Positions 28,893 to 38,614 are shown, counted from the stretch's first letter. The stretch: 61,532 nucleotides of DNA from Thauera linaloolentis 47Lol = DSM 12138 (GCF_000310205.1 NZ_AMXE01000013.1:1-61532), one strand, 5' to 3'. The notes: a model not told the origin generated them from the sequence alone. Program-made: numbers and translations.

Positions 28893-30929
28893 ATGGCTGG
28901 CATGCTCAACATCGGAATGACGGGCCTCAATGCCGCACAGGCCCAGCTCGCCACGACCAGCCACAACATCACCAACGTCAATACCGCCGGCTACCACCGC
29001 CAGACGGTCGGCCAGGGGGCGCTGGAGCCGCTCTTCACCGGCGCCGGCTTCTTCGGCCAGGGCACGCGGGTGTCCTCGGTCACGCGCTCCTACGACCAGT
29101 TCCTGGAGAGCCAGGTCCTGCAGGCCGACAACCGCCGCTCGCAGTATGCCGCCTACGGCGCGCAGATCGGGCAGATCAACAACCTGCTGGCCGACAGCAC
29201 GACGGGTTTGTCGCCGGCGATGGCGAACTTCTTCGCCGGCGTGCAGGAGGTGGCGTCCAATCCCACCAGCCCGGCCGCGCGCCAGGCGCTGATTTCCAAT
29301 GCCCAGTCGCTGGCGACCCGCTTCCACTCCCTGAATGCCCGCATGGAAGAGATCCGCGAGGGCGTGGAAGGCAGCCTCGTGCAGACCGTCGAGTCGATCA
29401 ACAGCTACGCCAAGGCGATCGCCGAGATGAACCAGCGCATCGTCGTCGCCCAGGCGGGCGGTGCCGGTACGCCCGCCAACGACCTGCTCGACCAGCGCGA
29501 CCTGTTGCTGGGCGAACTCAACAAGCTGGTGAAGATCACGGTCGTCGAGGAATCGGACGGCGCGAACGCCAGCGGCGCGGTGTCCGTATTCATCGGCTCG
29601 GGGCAGTCGCTGGTGCTGCGCGGCGCGGTGTCGACCTTCGAGGTGATCCCGAGCGCGAGTGATCCGGAGCGCGGCGCGGTCTCGATGGTTGCGCCGGGCG
29701 GCAACAGGATCGAGCTGGCCGAGTCGCTGCTCACGGGCGGGACGCTGGGGGGGCTGCTGGAGTTCCGCCGCGTATCGCTCGACGCGGCGCAGAACGAGCT
29801 GGGCCTGATCGCGCTGGGCATCACCGAAACCTTCAATGCGCAGCACAAGCTGGGCATCGATCTCGAAGGCGTCTTCGGCAAGAATTTCTTCAAGCCGATC
29901 ACGCCCACCGTCGTGCCGGCCACGGCCGGCGTCGCCACCAGCATCACCGACGTGAGCGAGGTGCGGGCGAAGGACTATCGCGTCGCCGTCGACAACATCG
30001 GCGGCACGGTGAAGCTGTTCGCGGGCGACGAGGAGGTGGCGTCGCAGGCCCTGCCGGCGACCTGGCCGGTGACGCTCGAGGGCGGCGGCCTGTCCGTCAC
30101 CGTCCCCAGCGCGGCGAGCATTCCCGAGAAGGGCCTGCTGATCCAGCCGACGCGCGATGCCGCGAGCCATATCTCGGTGGCGATCACCGATTACCGCGAA
30201 ATCGCCGCCGGCGGCCCGGTGTCGGTGAGCGCGCCGCTGGTCAACCAGGGCACGGGCAAGCTCGCCGACATCGATGTCCGCAGTATCGCCGGCATGGACG
30301 GGGCGGGTGACGGCAAGCCGGATTTCGCGTCGTTTTCCGCCAGCTTCAGCGGCACCAGCCTGTCGGTGCCGGCCGGCTACACGATCGAGCGCCTGAGGCA
30401 GGATGCGACGAGCGGACAGTGGGTGGCCGACACGGCCTATCCGAGCGGGAGCGCCACGACCTTCGATCCGGCCACCGATTCTTCGGGGGCGCAGTTCCGC
30501 ATCACCGGGCCGGGCGGCTATGCGTTCGACTTCAAGTTCAGCGGCTCGCCCGAGTCCGGGGACAGCTTCGAGTTCGCGTCGAACGCCGCCGGCGTGGCCG
30601 ACAACCGCAACGCCGTCGCGCTCGGCGCGCTGCAGACTTCGAAGGTGATGCTGGCCGACGGCAGCGGACGGCCGACCGCCACCTTCCAGTCAATCTATGC
30701 CCAGACCGTGACCACGGTCGGCAACAAGACCCGCGAGGTCCAGGTCAACGAGTCCGCCCAGCAGGCGCTGCTCGACCAGGCGACGGCGTCGCGCGACAGC
30801 GTATCGGGTGTCAACCTGGACGAAGAGGCGGCCAATCTCGTCCGTTTCCAGCTCGCCTATCAGGCGTCGGCGCGCGTCATGACCGTGGCGCAGCGCCTGT
30901 TCGACGAACTCATCGCCATCGGCCGCTGA
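28893..30929 (+). CDS. flgK: Hook-filament junction protein FlgK (HAP1)
   Basis: First hook-filament junction protein, 678 residues. The N-terminal MLNIGMTGLNAAQAQLATTSHNITNVNTAGYHRQ and the C-terminal SRDSVSGVNLDEEAANLVRFQLAYQASARVMTVAQRLFDELIAI are the conserved coiled-coil ends; the large central part is the variable surface domain and explains the length. Secretion depends on FlgN, encoded in this window. Confidence 0.96.
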   Translation: MAGMLNIGMTGLNAAQAQLATTSHNITNVNTAGYHRQTVGQGALEPLFTGAGFFGQGTRVSSVTRSYDQFLESQVLQADNRRSQYAAYGAQIGQINNLLADSTTGLSPAMANFFAGVQEVASNPTSPAARQALISNAQSLATRFHSLNARMEEIREGVEGSLVQTVESINSYAKAIAEMNQRIVVAQAGGAGTPANDLLDQRDLLLGELNKLVKITVVEESDGANASGAVSVFIGSGQSLVLRGAVSTFEVIPSASDPERGAVSMVAPGGNRIELAESLLTGGTLGGLLEFRRVSLDAAQNELGLIALGITETFNAQHKLGIDLEGVFGKNFFKPITPTVVPATAGVATSITDVSEVRAKDYRVAVDNIGGTVKLFAGDEEVASQALPATWPVTLEGGGLSVTVPSAASIPEKGLLIQPTRDAASHISVAITDYREIAAGGPVSVSAPLVNQGTGKLADIDVRSIAGMDGAGDGKPDFASFSASFSGTSLSVPAGYTIERLRQDATSGQWVADTAYPSGSATTFDPATDSSGAQFRITGPGGYAFDFKFSGSPESGDSFEFASNAAGVADNRNAVALGALQTSKVMLADGSGRPTATFQSIYAQTVTTVGNKTREVQVNESAQQALLDQATASRDSVSGVNLDEEAANLVRFQLAYQASARVMTVAQRLFDELIAIGR

Positions 30930-30948
30930 GCCGGGCAGGGAGAGCATC

Positions 30949-32151
30949 ATGCGTATTTCGACCAACATGATCTACGACCGCAGCGTGAGCTCGATTCAGC
31001 AGCAGTGGTCGGGCCTCCTGCACACGGCGCAGCAGGTATCCACCGGCCGCCGCGTGCTGACGCCCGCCGACGATCCGATCGCATCGGCGCGCGCGCTCGA
31101 GATCGGCCAGACGCAGGCGGTCAACAAGCAGTTCGGCGAGAACATCGGTTACGCCGACGATGCACTGAAGCTGCTCGAATCCCGCCTGGAAGGGGCGGGC
31201 GAGATCCTGCAGTACGTGCGCACGCGCGCGGTGCAGGCGGGCAACGGCGACAGTACGATGAAGCCGGAGGACCTGCGTTCGCTGGCGGTCGACATGAAGG
31301 CGCAGTTCGAGGCCATGCTCGCTTTGGCCAACAGCCAGGATGGCATGGGCGAGTACATCTTCGGCGGCTATCGTGCGCAGATGCAGCCCTTCAATGGCAA
31401 CGAGGCCGGCGTCAGCTATGCCGGGGACCAGGGCGAGCGCAGCATCCAGGTCTCGGCCTCGCGCTACATGGCGATCAGCCTGCCCGGTTCGGATGTGTTC
31501 GACCGCACGCTGACGCTCGATACCGAGTCGATCAAGATCTACGGTGCGCTCGACAACGAAGGCGACGCCGCGCCCACGCTGGCCGCCGTCGACCCGGCCG
31601 CGGTCAGGCAGGCCACGCGCTACCAGTTGGTCTTCGACGAGGGGACGGGCAGCTATGACGTCACCCGCATCGGGCAGGACGGCAACGAGGTGCCGCCGGC
31701 GGTCACGCTGATGCCGCCCGGCGCCACGATCGACGGCCTGGAACTGTCGCTGCCGGCCACCGGCGTGGCCGACGGCGATGCGTTCGAGATCTACGTGCCG
31801 TCGACCAGCATGCTCAACAACATGGCCATGTTCGCCGCCACGCTGGAAAAGCAGAACGGAGTGTCGGGCATGACCGGGGCGGTCGCCTTTGCGCTGGAAA
31901 CCTTGGACGCCGGCCAGGAGAACATCCTCAAGGTGCGCGCGCAGATCGGCTCGCAACTGACCGAGACCCAGGCGCTGGCCGACCTCGGCAGCGACCTCGA
32001 CATACAGTACGCGGCGACGCTGTCCAACCTGCAGGACGTCGATTACGTCGAGGCGATCTCGCAGCTCACGCAGCGGCAGACCTACCTGCAGGCGGCACAG
32101 CAGTCCTTCATGAAGGTGTCGGGCCTGTCCCTGTTCAATTTCCTGAACTGA
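30949..32151 (+). CDS. flgL: Hook-filament junction protein FlgL (HAP3)
   Basis: Second junction protein, 400 residues, flagellin-like at both ends: MRISTNMIYDRSVSSIQQQWSGLLHTAQQVSTGRRVLTPADDPIASARALEI at the N-terminus and LSNLQDVDYVEAISQLTQRQTYLQAAQQSFMKVSGLSLFNFL at the C-terminus. A GGGAGAG stretch precedes the start. The lipoprotein gene follows after 8 bases. Confidence 0.95.
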   Translation: MRISTNMIYDRSVSSIQQQWSGLLHTAQQVSTGRRVLTPADDPIASARALEIGQTQAVNKQFGENIGYADDALKLLESRLEGAGEILQYVRTRAVQAGNGDSTMKPEDLRSLAVDMKAQFEAMLALANSQDGMGEYIFGGYRAQMQPFNGNEAGVSYAGDQGERSIQVSASRYMAISLPGSDVFDRTLTLDTESIKIYGALDNEGDAAPTLAAVDPAAVRQATRYQLVFDEGTGSYDVTRIGQDGNEVPPAVTLMPPGATIDGLELSLPATGVADGDAFEIYVPSTSMLNNMAMFAATLEKQNGVSGMTGAVAFALETLDAGQENILKVRAQIGSQLTETQALADLGSDLDIQYAATLSNLQDVDYVEAISQLTQRQTYLQAAQQSFMKVSGLSLFNFLN

Positions 32152-32159
32152 GAGTCATC

Positions 32160-32732
32160 ATGCGCGCCCTGCCCGCACTGGCGGTTTCCCTCCTTGCCGC
32201 GCTCACCCTGGCCGGCTGCGCTTCGGCGCCCGCCCCCGAACAGGCCGCGCCGGGACCATCCGCGCCGTCCGCCCAGGCTCCGGAGCAGAAGCAGGAGGCG
32301 TCCAGGCTGTCGCGCGGGCTGGACGAGGCCGAGCGCTTCGCCGCCGACTACGGCGGCCCGGTGGCCGCGATCGCCGGCGGACTGATGATGCTGGACGATC
32401 TGAAGATGCTCGAGCCGGAGTACCTGGCCGGCGGCCTGGTGGCGTTCGCGATCTACGATCCGTTCGCGCCGACATGGCGGGTCGACGTGCGCGAGGCCGG
32501 GGGCGACCGCGTGCGCATGGCGCTGCGCATGAAGTCACTGTTCACCGGCGGTGATGGCGAGGCGCGCCAGGTCTTCCTGCGCAACGCGCGGCAGATGGTG
32601 GAGGCGGGCGGTTTTGCCGGCTACGAGATCGTGCACTACGAGGAAGGCGTCGAATCGACGCGGCCGTTCGCGCGCCGCTACGCCAACGCCGAAATCCAGC
32701 TCCTGCGCTCGCGCATCTTCCCGGCCTTGTGA
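32160..32732 (+). CDS. Lipoprotein of unknown function after flgL
   Basis: A 190-residue lipoprotein (LTLAGC lipobox, Cys near residue 20) with a Pro/Ala-rich linker, then a small domain (LDEAERFAADYGGPVAAIAGGLMMLDDLKMLEPEYLAGGLVAFAIYDPFAPTWRVDVREAGGDRVRMALRMKSLFTGGDGEARQVF...). I know no family name. It is 8 bases after flgL and ends convergent with fliR, so it is very likely part of the flgKL unit and may be an outer-membrane flagellar accessory. Confidence 0.75.
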   Translation: MRALPALAVSLLAALTLAGCASAPAPEQAAPGPSAPSAQAPEQKQEASRLSRGLDEAERFAADYGGPVAAIAGGLMMLDDLKMLEPEYLAGGLVAFAIYDPFAPTWRVDVREAGGDRVRMALRMKSLFTGGDGEARQVFLRNARQMVEAGGFAGYEIVHYEEGVESTRPFARRYANAEIQLLRSRIFPAL

Positions 32733-32747
32733 CCCGCCCCCTCCGGC

Positions 32748-33557
32748 TCAGCGCGGCGGGGGCGGCGCCTGCAGGGGCGCGAGCAATTCGAGCATGCGGT
32801 CGATTTCGTCGAAGCCGCGCTCGAACAGGCTCTGCAGCACCGGGGCGAAGTTGGTCATGATCAGCAGCACGCCGACGAAGCCGGCGGTGAGCGTCACCGG
32901 AAAGCCGACCGCGAACAGGTTGAGCTGCGGCGCCGCGCGGGTGAGCACGCCGAGCGAGACGTTGGCCACCAGCAGCACGCCGATCACCGGCAGCGACAGC
33001 AGCAGGCCGGCGGCGAAGACGGCGGCGCCGGCGCGGGCGATGTAGCCCCAGCCGTCGGCGCGGATGGCGTCGGTGCCCACCGGCAGCCATTCGAAGCTGC
33101 GCACCAGCACCTCGATCATCAGCAGGTGGCCGTTCACCGCGAGGAACAGCAGGGTGGCGATCAGGCTGAGGAAGTCCGACAGCACGGCGGTCTGCCCGCC
33201 CGCGTCGGGGTCGAAGAAGATGGCGAAGGACAGGCCCATCTGCATGCCGATCAGCGCCCCGGCCATATCCACCGCGGCGAACACGAGGCGCATCATGAAG
33301 CCCACCGCGATGCCGATGAAGATCTGCTGGCCGAAGATGGCGAGCCCGAGGCCGGAGCCCGGCGCCACCTCGGGCATCGGCGGCATCGCCGGCAGCAGCG
33401 CGATGCCCACGCCCAGGCCGATGGCGAGCCGCACGCGGGCGGGAGCGCCGCGGTTGGAGAATACCGGCGCCGAGGCGAACAGGCCCAGCAGGCGCGCCAG
33501 CGGAAACATCGCCGCGGCGAGCCAGGCGTCGAGCTGGGCGGCGCTTACGCTGAGCAT
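32748..33557 (-). CDS. fliR: Flagellar export gate protein FliR
   Basis: Core component of the flagellar type III export gate in the inner membrane. The 269-residue protein has six or more membrane segments; FASAPVFSNRGAPARVRLAIGLGVGIALLP and IGMQMGLSFAIFFDPDAGGQTAVLSDFLSLIATLLFL are the typical FliR regions. Last gene of the minus-strand fliLMNOPQR series; flhB is not adjacent here. Confidence 0.95.
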   Translation of the reverse strand: MLSVSAAQLDAWLAAAMFPLARLLGLFASAPVFSNRGAPARVRLAIGLGVGIALLPAMPPMPEVAPGSGLGLAIFGQQIFIGIAVGFMMRLVFAAVDMAGALIGMQMGLSFAIFFDPDAGGQTAVLSDFLSLIATLLFLAVNGHLLMIEVLVRSFEWLPVGTDAIRADGWGYIARAGAAVFAAGLLLSLPVIGVLLVANVSLGVLTRAAPQLNLFAVGFPVTLTAGFVGVLLIMTNFAPVLQSLFERGFDEIDRMLELLAPLQAPPPPR

Positions 33558-33591
33558 CGGTGCGGGGGAGGCGGGGGCAGGACGCGCGGCC

Positions 33592-33861
33592 TCAGCCGAT
33601 CATCGTCGGGATGGATTCGAACAGCCGGCGCATGAAGTCGGTCAGCACGGTGATCATCCACGGGCCGGCCAGCACCAGCGTGACGAAGATGGCGATGAGC
33701 TTGGGCACGAAGGTCAGCGTCATCTCGTTGATCTGCGTCGCGGCCTGGAAGATGCTGATGATCAGGCCGGTGACGAGCGCGGCGAGGAACAGCGGCGCCG
33801 ATACCATCAGGGTGACTTCGACGGCCTGGCGGCCCAGTTCGATGACGGAGGTGGGAGTCAT
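33592..33861 (-). CDS. fliQ: Flagellar export gate protein FliQ
   Basis: Small gate subunit of 89 residues with two membrane helices, matching the FliQ family throughout (MTPTSVIELGRQAVEVTLMVSAPLFLAALVTGLIISIFQAATQINEMTLTFVPKLI). It lies between fliP and fliR in the standard order. Confidence 0.96.
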   Translation of the reverse strand: MTPTSVIELGRQAVEVTLMVSAPLFLAALVTGLIISIFQAATQINEMTLTFVPKLIAIFVTLVLAGPWMITVLTDFMRRLFESIPTMIG

Positions 33862-33886
33862 GGTCGGTTCCTCTCGGTGCCCCGCG

Positions 33887-34651
33887 CTAGACCGCGAAGC
33901 TCTGCACCAGCGAGCCGATCAGCAGCGTCCAGCCGTCGACCAGCACGAACAGCATGATCTTGAAGGGCAGCGACACGATCACCGGCGACATCATCATCAT
34001 GCCCATCGACATCAGCACCGACGCGACCACCATGTCGATGATGATGAAGGGAATGAAGACGATGAAGCCGATCTGGAAAGCGGTCTTGATTTCGGAGGTG
34101 ACGAAGGCCGGGATGATGACGCGCATCGGCAGGTCCTCGGCCTTTTCCACCGGCGGCACCTTGGCCAGCCCGGCGAACAGCGTCAGGTCGGGTTCGCGCA
34201 CCTGCGCCAGCATGAAGGTCCTGACCGGCACCGAGGCGCGCTGCAAGGCCTCGTCGAACTGGATCTGGCCTTCGGACATGGGCAGGTAGGCGTCGGTATA
34301 GACGCGCTCGGCGACCGGCGCCATGATGAAGAAGCTCAGGAACAGGGCCAGGCCGAGCAGCACCTGGTTGGGCGGCGAGGTCTGCGTGCCCATGGCCTGG
34401 CGCAGCAGCGAGAACACGATGATGATGCGGGTGAAGCTGGTCATCATCAGCACCATGGCCGGGATGAAGCTCAGCAGCGTCATCAGCAGCAGCGTCTGGA
34501 TGGTCAGGCTGTAGGTGGTGCCGCCCCCCGGCGTGGCCGTGCTGGTGATCGCCGGCAGCGCCTGCGCCTGCACGATCAGCGGCAGGCCGGCCAGCGCCAG
34601 TGCCAGGCCCGTGCGCAGCAGGGGCGATGGACGGTGGCGTTCAGCGCGCAT
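33887..34651 (-). CDS. fliP: Flagellar export gate protein FliP
   Basis: Gate subunit made with a cleavable signal peptide. The 254-residue precursor has four membrane segments and highly conserved stretches: [83 protein letters not shown] and [14 protein letters not shown]. Its start overlaps the fliO end by 11 bases. Confidence 0.97.
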   Translation of the reverse strand: MRAERHRPSPLLRTGLALALAGLPLIVQAQALPAITSTATPGGGTTYSLTIQTLLLMTLLSFIPAMVLMMTSFTRIIIVFSLLRQAMGTQTSPPNQVLLGLALFLSFFIMAPVAERVYTDAYLPMSEGQIQFDEALQRASVPVRTFMLAQVREPDLTLFAGLAKVPPVEKAEDLPMRVIIPAFVTSEIKTAFQIGFIVFIPFIIIDMVVASVLMSMGMMMMSPVIVSLPFKIMLFVLVDGWTLLIGSLVQSFAV

Positions 34652-35087
34652 CGCGGCGCTCCATCGCTTGCTTCAGCCAGGCCGGAAAGGAGCGCTGGGG
34701 CGAGGGCGGAGCGCCGCCCCCGGTGGCCGGCGGCAGGTCTTCAGGCCTCATCTCGTGCAGCTTGGTGACCGAGCCCGGGGCCACGCCGAGCACCAGCACC
34801 TGTTCGCCCAGGCGCACCAGCACCACCCGTTCGCGCGGTCCCACCGCCGCCGCGCCCAGGACCTTGATCGCGGCGGCGCTGCCGCGCGGCGCGGCCAGGC
34901 GGCGGATCAACCACAGGCAGGCCAGCAGCAGGGCGATGACGACGGCAAGGCCCGACAGCATCTGGAACAGGCTGCCGGCCAGTTCGGCGGGCGCGGCGTT
35001 GCCCGAGGGCGCCGCCGCGGCCTGCGCCAGTGCATCGGCGGCGCCCAGCGACAGCAGCGGCAGGATCAGGAAGCGCGAACGATGCAC
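34641..35087 (-). CDS. fliO: Flagellar biosynthesis protein FliO
   Basis: Small membrane protein that helps assemble the FliP ring. The 148-residue protein has an N-terminal hydrophobic segment, a second near residues 35-60 ([24 protein letters not shown]) and a cytoplasmic FliO domain ([40 protein letters not shown]). Between fliN and fliP. Confidence 0.92.
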   Translation of the reverse strand: MHRSRFLILPLLSLGAADALAQAAAAPSGNAAPAELAGSLFQMLSGLAVVIALLLACLWLIRRLAAPRGSAAAIKVLGAAAVGPRERVVLVRLGEQVLVLGVAPGSVTKLHEMRPEDLPPATGGGAPPSPQRSFPAWLKQAMERRDAR

Positions 35088-35100
35088 GGCGGCCCCGCGT

Positions 35101-35574
35101 TCAGTTGCGGATCTTGCGCATGCGTTCGGCCGGACTGATGATGTCCGTCAGGCGGATGCCGAACTTGTCGTTGACCACCACGACCTCGCCCTGCGCGATC
35201 AGGGTGCCGTTGACCAGCACGTCCATCGGCTCGCCGGCCAGGCCGTCCAGCTCGACCACCGAGCCGTGCGCCAGTTGCAGCAGGTTGCGGATCGTCAGTT
35301 TGGTGCGCCCCAGCTCCACGGTGATCTGCACCGGGATGTCGAGGATCATGTCGAAGTCGTTCAGCGAGCCCTTGGCGGGGCTGCCGGCGCCGAATTCCTC
35401 GAATATCTGGCTGGCCGGGCGAGCCTGGTAGGGCGAGTCTTCCATCGCCGCGGCGGCGAGTTCGGCGGCGACGCGGGCGGCTTCGCTGTCGCCGCCCTGG
35501 CTGGCTTCGCTCACCGCCTGCTCCTGCATCGCGGCAGCCCAATCGTCATCGGAAATCTGGTCGTCGTCAGCCAT
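35101..35574 (-). CDS. fliN: Flagellar motor switch protein FliN
   Basis: C-ring component. The 157-residue protein has an acidic N-terminus (MADDDQISDDDW) and the conserved C-terminal SpoA domain (MILDIPVQITVELGRTKLTIRNLLQLAHGSVVELDGLAGEPMDVLVNGTLIAQGEVVVVNDKFGIRLTDIISPAERM). The start lies inside the end of fliM. Confidence 0.96.
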   Translation of the reverse strand: MADDDQISDDDWAAAMQEQAVSEASQGGDSEAARVAAELAAAAMEDSPYQARPASQIFEEFGAGSPAKGSLNDFDMILDIPVQITVELGRTKLTIRNLLQLAHGSVVELDGLAGEPMDVLVNGTLIAQGEVVVVNDKFGIRLTDIISPAERMRKIRN

Positions 35575-36577
35575 TCTGGCCTCCAGCTAGCAAGGGTGAG
35601 GGCTCCTCTTCGTGTGTGAGGATGCGTTCCACCCGGATGGCGTATCGCCCGTTCTTGGTTCCCTGCCTGCACTCGAACACCGGTACGCCATCGATCTCGG
35701 CCGACAGAACCTCGGGCACGTTCAGGGGAATCACGTCGCCGACCCGCATGTCGACGATGTCGCGCAGGGTGACGCGCGCCGTGCCGAGGTTGCAGTACAG
35801 CTCGACGTCGGCCGCGCGCAACTGGCGCGACAGCAGCTTGATCCAGCGCCGGTCGGAGGTGATGTGGTCGCTCTGCATCGTCGAGTAGAGCAGGTCGCGG
35901 ATCGGCTCCAGCATCGAGTAAGGGAAGCACACGTGCATCTCGGCCTGGGCGCCGCCGATCTCGAGCGAGAAGGTCGTCGCGATGACGATCTCGGAGGGCG
36001 TGGCGATGTTGGCGAACTGCGAGTTCATCTCGGAGCGCACGTATTCGAACTCGAGCTTGAACACCGGCGCCCAGGCCTTTGTGTACTCGGCGAACACGAC
36101 GTCGAGCATGCCCTGGATGATGCGCTGCTCGGTCGGCGTGAAGTCGCGGCCTTCGACCCGGGTGTGGAAGCGCCCGTCGCCGCCGAACATGTTGTCGACA
36201 ACGAGAAAGACGAGGTTCGGGTCGAAGACGATCAGCCCGGTGCCGCGCATCGGCTTGGCCGTGACCAAGTTGAGGTTGGTGGGCACGACCAGGTTGCGCA
36301 CGAATTCTGCGTACTTCTGGACCTTGATCGTGCCGACGGAGACTTCGGTATTGCGGTGTACATAGTTGAAGAAGCCGATGCGCAGATAGCGCGCGAAGCG
36401 CTCGTTGATCAGCTCCATCGTGGGCATGCGCCCGCGAACGATGCGCTCCTGCGTGCCCAGGTTGTAGGGGCGCACGCCCTCGGTCGATTGTTCCTCGACC
36501 TCGGGCTCGTCGGATTCTCCGGTCACGCCCCGCAGCAGGGCGTCGACTTCTTCTTGGGAGAGAAAATCCGAGGACAT
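35567..36577 (-). CDS. fliM: Flagellar motor switch protein FliM
   Basis: C-ring switch component that binds CheY-P. The 336-residue protein starts with the CheY-P binding peptide FLSQEEVDALLRGV. The CheC-like middle domain (RIVRGRMPTMELINERFARYLRIGFFNYVHRNTEVSV, about 45-230) and the C-terminal SpoA domain follow. It overlaps fliN by 8 bases and is 12 bases from fliL. Confidence 0.96.
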   Translation of the reverse strand: MSSDFLSQEEVDALLRGVTGESDEPEVEEQSTEGVRPYNLGTQERIVRGRMPTMELINERFARYLRIGFFNYVHRNTEVSVGTIKVQKYAEFVRNLVVPTNLNLVTAKPMRGTGLIVFDPNLVFLVVDNMFGGDGRFHTRVEGRDFTPTEQRIIQGMLDVVFAEYTKAWAPVFKLEFEYVRSEMNSQFANIATPSEIVIATTFSLEIGGAQAEMHVCFPYSMLEPIRDLLYSTMQSDHITSDRRWIKLLSRQLRAADVELYCNLGTARVTLRDIVDMRVGDVIPLNVPEVLSAEIDGVPVFECRQGTKNGRYAIRVERILTHEEEPSPLLAGGQNG

Positions 36578-36589
36578 GGCGTTTGTCCG

Positions 36590-37165
36590 CTACTGGATGA
36601 TGAAGGAGTTGAACAGCACCGCCTGGATCGGGCCCGTCGAGGTGGTGCGGCCGCGGGCATCGGTCTGGACCGGGAAGCCGAGCGCTGCGTTGGTCTCATC
36701 GACGATGCTGGCGGCCAGCAGTTCGCGGCCTTCGGTGGTGAACAGTTCCGACGGCAGGCGGCTCGACAGCAGCAGGTTGATGCGGTGCCGGATCTCCGGC
36801 ATGTAGCCCTTGAGGCCGTCGCCGGTCTTGGCGTCGGCGACGCGCAGCACGATCACGGTCTGCAGGTAGTGGTCGCCCTCGTCGCGGCGCAGGTTCACCG
36901 TGAAGGGGTCCAGCGGCACGAAAGTGGGGGGCTTGGACAGATCCACCACCGGGGTGGGCGGCGGCGCGGGCGGGGTGACGACCGCCGACGTGGCGGCGCC
37001 GTCCTCGCCCCCCTTGTCCTTGTTCTTGAGCAACAGCAGTACCGCGAGGCCCGCCATGGCGATCAGCGCCACGAGCAGCACGATGACGATGGCGATGAGC
37101 AGCTTGCTCTTGCCCTTGGGGGGGGCTTCTCCGCCCGCTTCCGGTTTGGTTGGCGCCTTGGCCAT
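36590..37165 (-). CDS. fliL: Flagellar basal-body-associated protein FliL
   Basis: Inner-membrane protein that surrounds or supports stators. The 191-residue protein has a cytoplasmic start MAKAPTKPEAGG, one membrane helix (about 20-42), a Pro-rich linker and a periplasmic stomatin-like FliL domain (FVPLDPFTVNLRRDEGDHYLQTVIVLRVAD). The start is fixed by AGGAGG eight bases upstream. It heads the fliLMNOPQR unit behind a likely terminator. Confidence 0.93.
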   Translation of the reverse strand: MAKAPTKPEAGGEAPPKGKSKLLIAIVIVLLVALIAMAGLAVLLLLKNKDKGGEDGAATSAVVTPPAPPPTPVVDLSKPPTFVPLDPFTVNLRRDEGDHYLQTVIVLRVADAKTGDGLKGYMPEIRHRINLLLSSRLPSELFTTEGRELLAASIVDETNAALGFPVQTDARGRTTSTGPIQAVLFNSFIIQ

Positions 37166-37222
37166 GCGATCCTCCTGATACCTTGCCAAAATTATCCCGG
37201 AAGATCGCACGCCGCGAAGCGT

Positions 37223-37247
37223 GGAAAAGTGGGGCAGAGCTGCCCCA
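37223..37247 (-). terminator. Terminator between fliK and fliL
   Basis: TGGGGCAG and CTGCCCCA (37230-37237 and 37240-37247) form an eight-base stem with a tight loop; on the minus strand it is followed by CTTTTCC. It lies just after the fliK stop, so fliK may end a transcript (fliFGHIJK) and fliL begin another. Confidence 0.6.
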
Positions 37248-37258
37248 ATTCAAGCGCT

Positions 37259-38521
37259 TCAGACGAAGGTGTCGACCAGTCCGTCGTGTTGCTGCTGCCA
37301 CACCGCGGGCTTGCCGCCGGCAGTATCCGCGAACGTCTCGCCGCTGCCGCCCGCGTGGCGGCCTTGTCCGCCGCCATCGCTGCCCGCGCTCCGGTCTTCG
37401 GAGGTGCTGACGTCGGCCTGTCCCAGGCTGATGCCGGACTGCTGGAGTATCTCGCGCAAACGCGGCAGCGCCTGCTCGAGTGCGTCACGCGCGGCCTGAC
37501 TGGAGGCGACGAACTGCGCCGTGGTCTGGTCGCCGCTGAGCGAGATCGACACCTCCAGCTTGCCGAGGTTCGGCGGCGTCAGCACCAGCTCGGCCTTGCT
37601 CTCCGCGCGGCCGAGCATCCACCGTACCTGGTTGCCGACGTCTTCGGCCCATGCATGCTGGCTTGCGGGCGTCTGGACCGGCAACTGCGGCGTCGACGGA
37701 GCCGGTGCGTGCCGCAGCACGCCAAGCAGGTTCGCACCATGATGCCCTCCCGATGCCTGGGCGGGCTGCTGGATCGCCATGTCGCCGTCCCCGGCCTGCA
37801 GCGCCGCGGCCGTTCCCGCGGCCTTGTCGGCGATGGCCGCCATGATCGGCAGGCGCCCCTGCACCGACTGCGCCGCGGTGTCGGCATCCGCGCCGGCGTT
37901 CGCCAGTCCCGTATCGTCTTTCGGCAGCAGGCCGGCATTCTGAAGCGATTTCCCGGTGCTGTCACCCGCCGCCAGGTCGCCGTCGGCCTCGCCGGCGGCG
38001 CTTGCCGTTTCCGAGCGCAGGGCGGCAATCGCTGCCGGCAGGCCGGCAATGGCGGCGGCATCGGCGGTGCCGGCGGCATCCGTGCCCTCTTCGGCCGGCG
38101 CCGTCCCGGAGTCGTGAGGCGAGTCGGGGTTTCCGCGCTGGCCGTCGTTGCCGCTGGCCGTGCCGTCCGTTGCGGCGGCGGTTTCGGCCGTGCCGCGTCC
38201 CGCGTCCGCGTCCGGGGTTTGCGGCTGGGCGCGTTCCGGTTCCTGCGCTGTGCTGCGCTGTGCGCTGCGATCGGCTTCCCGCTGCCGTACGGGCGAGGCG
38301 GTGCGCGGTGAGGCGTCGCTGGCGCGTGTGGTTTGGGTTTGAGCCGGTTGGGCGTGTGAAGCGTGCAACTGGTTCTGCAGCGTGCGCGAGAAAGAGGCCT
38401 GTTGCTTGCCGGGGCCGATCAGGCCGGCCAGGCCGGTAGTCATCGCCTGGTCGGACAGCTTGCGCCCGGCGGTACCTTGCAGGCCCTGGGCCAGGCTGGA
38501 GGAGGAAACGGATGCGGGCAT
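37259..38521 (-). CDS. fliK: Flagellar hook-length control protein FliK
   Basis: Secreted ruler that switches export specificity when the hook is complete. About 420 residues from MPASVSSSSLAQGLQG; an ATG at 38542 adds seven residues. A long low-complexity Ala/Asp/Gln-rich region (typical of FliK rulers) precedes the conserved C-terminal Flg_hook domain: ASQHAWAEDVGNQVRWMLGRAESKAELVLTPPNLGKLEVSISLSGDQTTAQFVASSQAARDALEQALPRLREILQQSGISLGQADVS. Confidence 0.93.
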   Translation of the reverse strand: MPASVSSSSLAQGLQGTAGRKLSDQAMTTGLAGLIGPGKQQASFSRTLQNQLHASHAQPAQTQTTRASDASPRTASPVRQREADRSAQRSTAQEPERAQPQTPDADAGRGTAETAAATDGTASGNDGQRGNPDSPHDSGTAPAEEGTDAAGTADAAAIAGLPAAIAALRSETASAAGEADGDLAAGDSTGKSLQNAGLLPKDDTGLANAGADADTAAQSVQGRLPIMAAIADKAAGTAAALQAGDGDMAIQQPAQASGGHHGANLLGVLRHAPAPSTPQLPVQTPASQHAWAEDVGNQVRWMLGRAESKAELVLTPPNLGKLEVSISLSGDQTTAQFVASSQAARDALEQALPRLREILQQSGISLGQADVSTSEDRSAGSDGGGQGRHAGGSGETFADTAGGKPAVWQQQHDGLVDTFV

Positions 38522-38614
38522 GGTCTGGCGCCTCTGGAACATGGATGAGCAGGGCTCTCAATGCAAAAGGCGTGCCACTGGGCATGCGGGTCGGCGGAAG
38601 CTCCGCCGTGGCGC

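Noticed and set aside
37183-37200. Sigma54-like TTGGCAAGGTATCAGG before fliL
   Set aside because: The -12 GC is missing (GG instead), so it fails the essential requirement.
38022-38038. GCGGCA-ATCGC-TGCCGG repeat in fliK
   Set aside because: Matches the flagellar enhancer pattern, but sits in GC-rich Ala codons of fliK with no sigma54 promoter nearby; likely chance.
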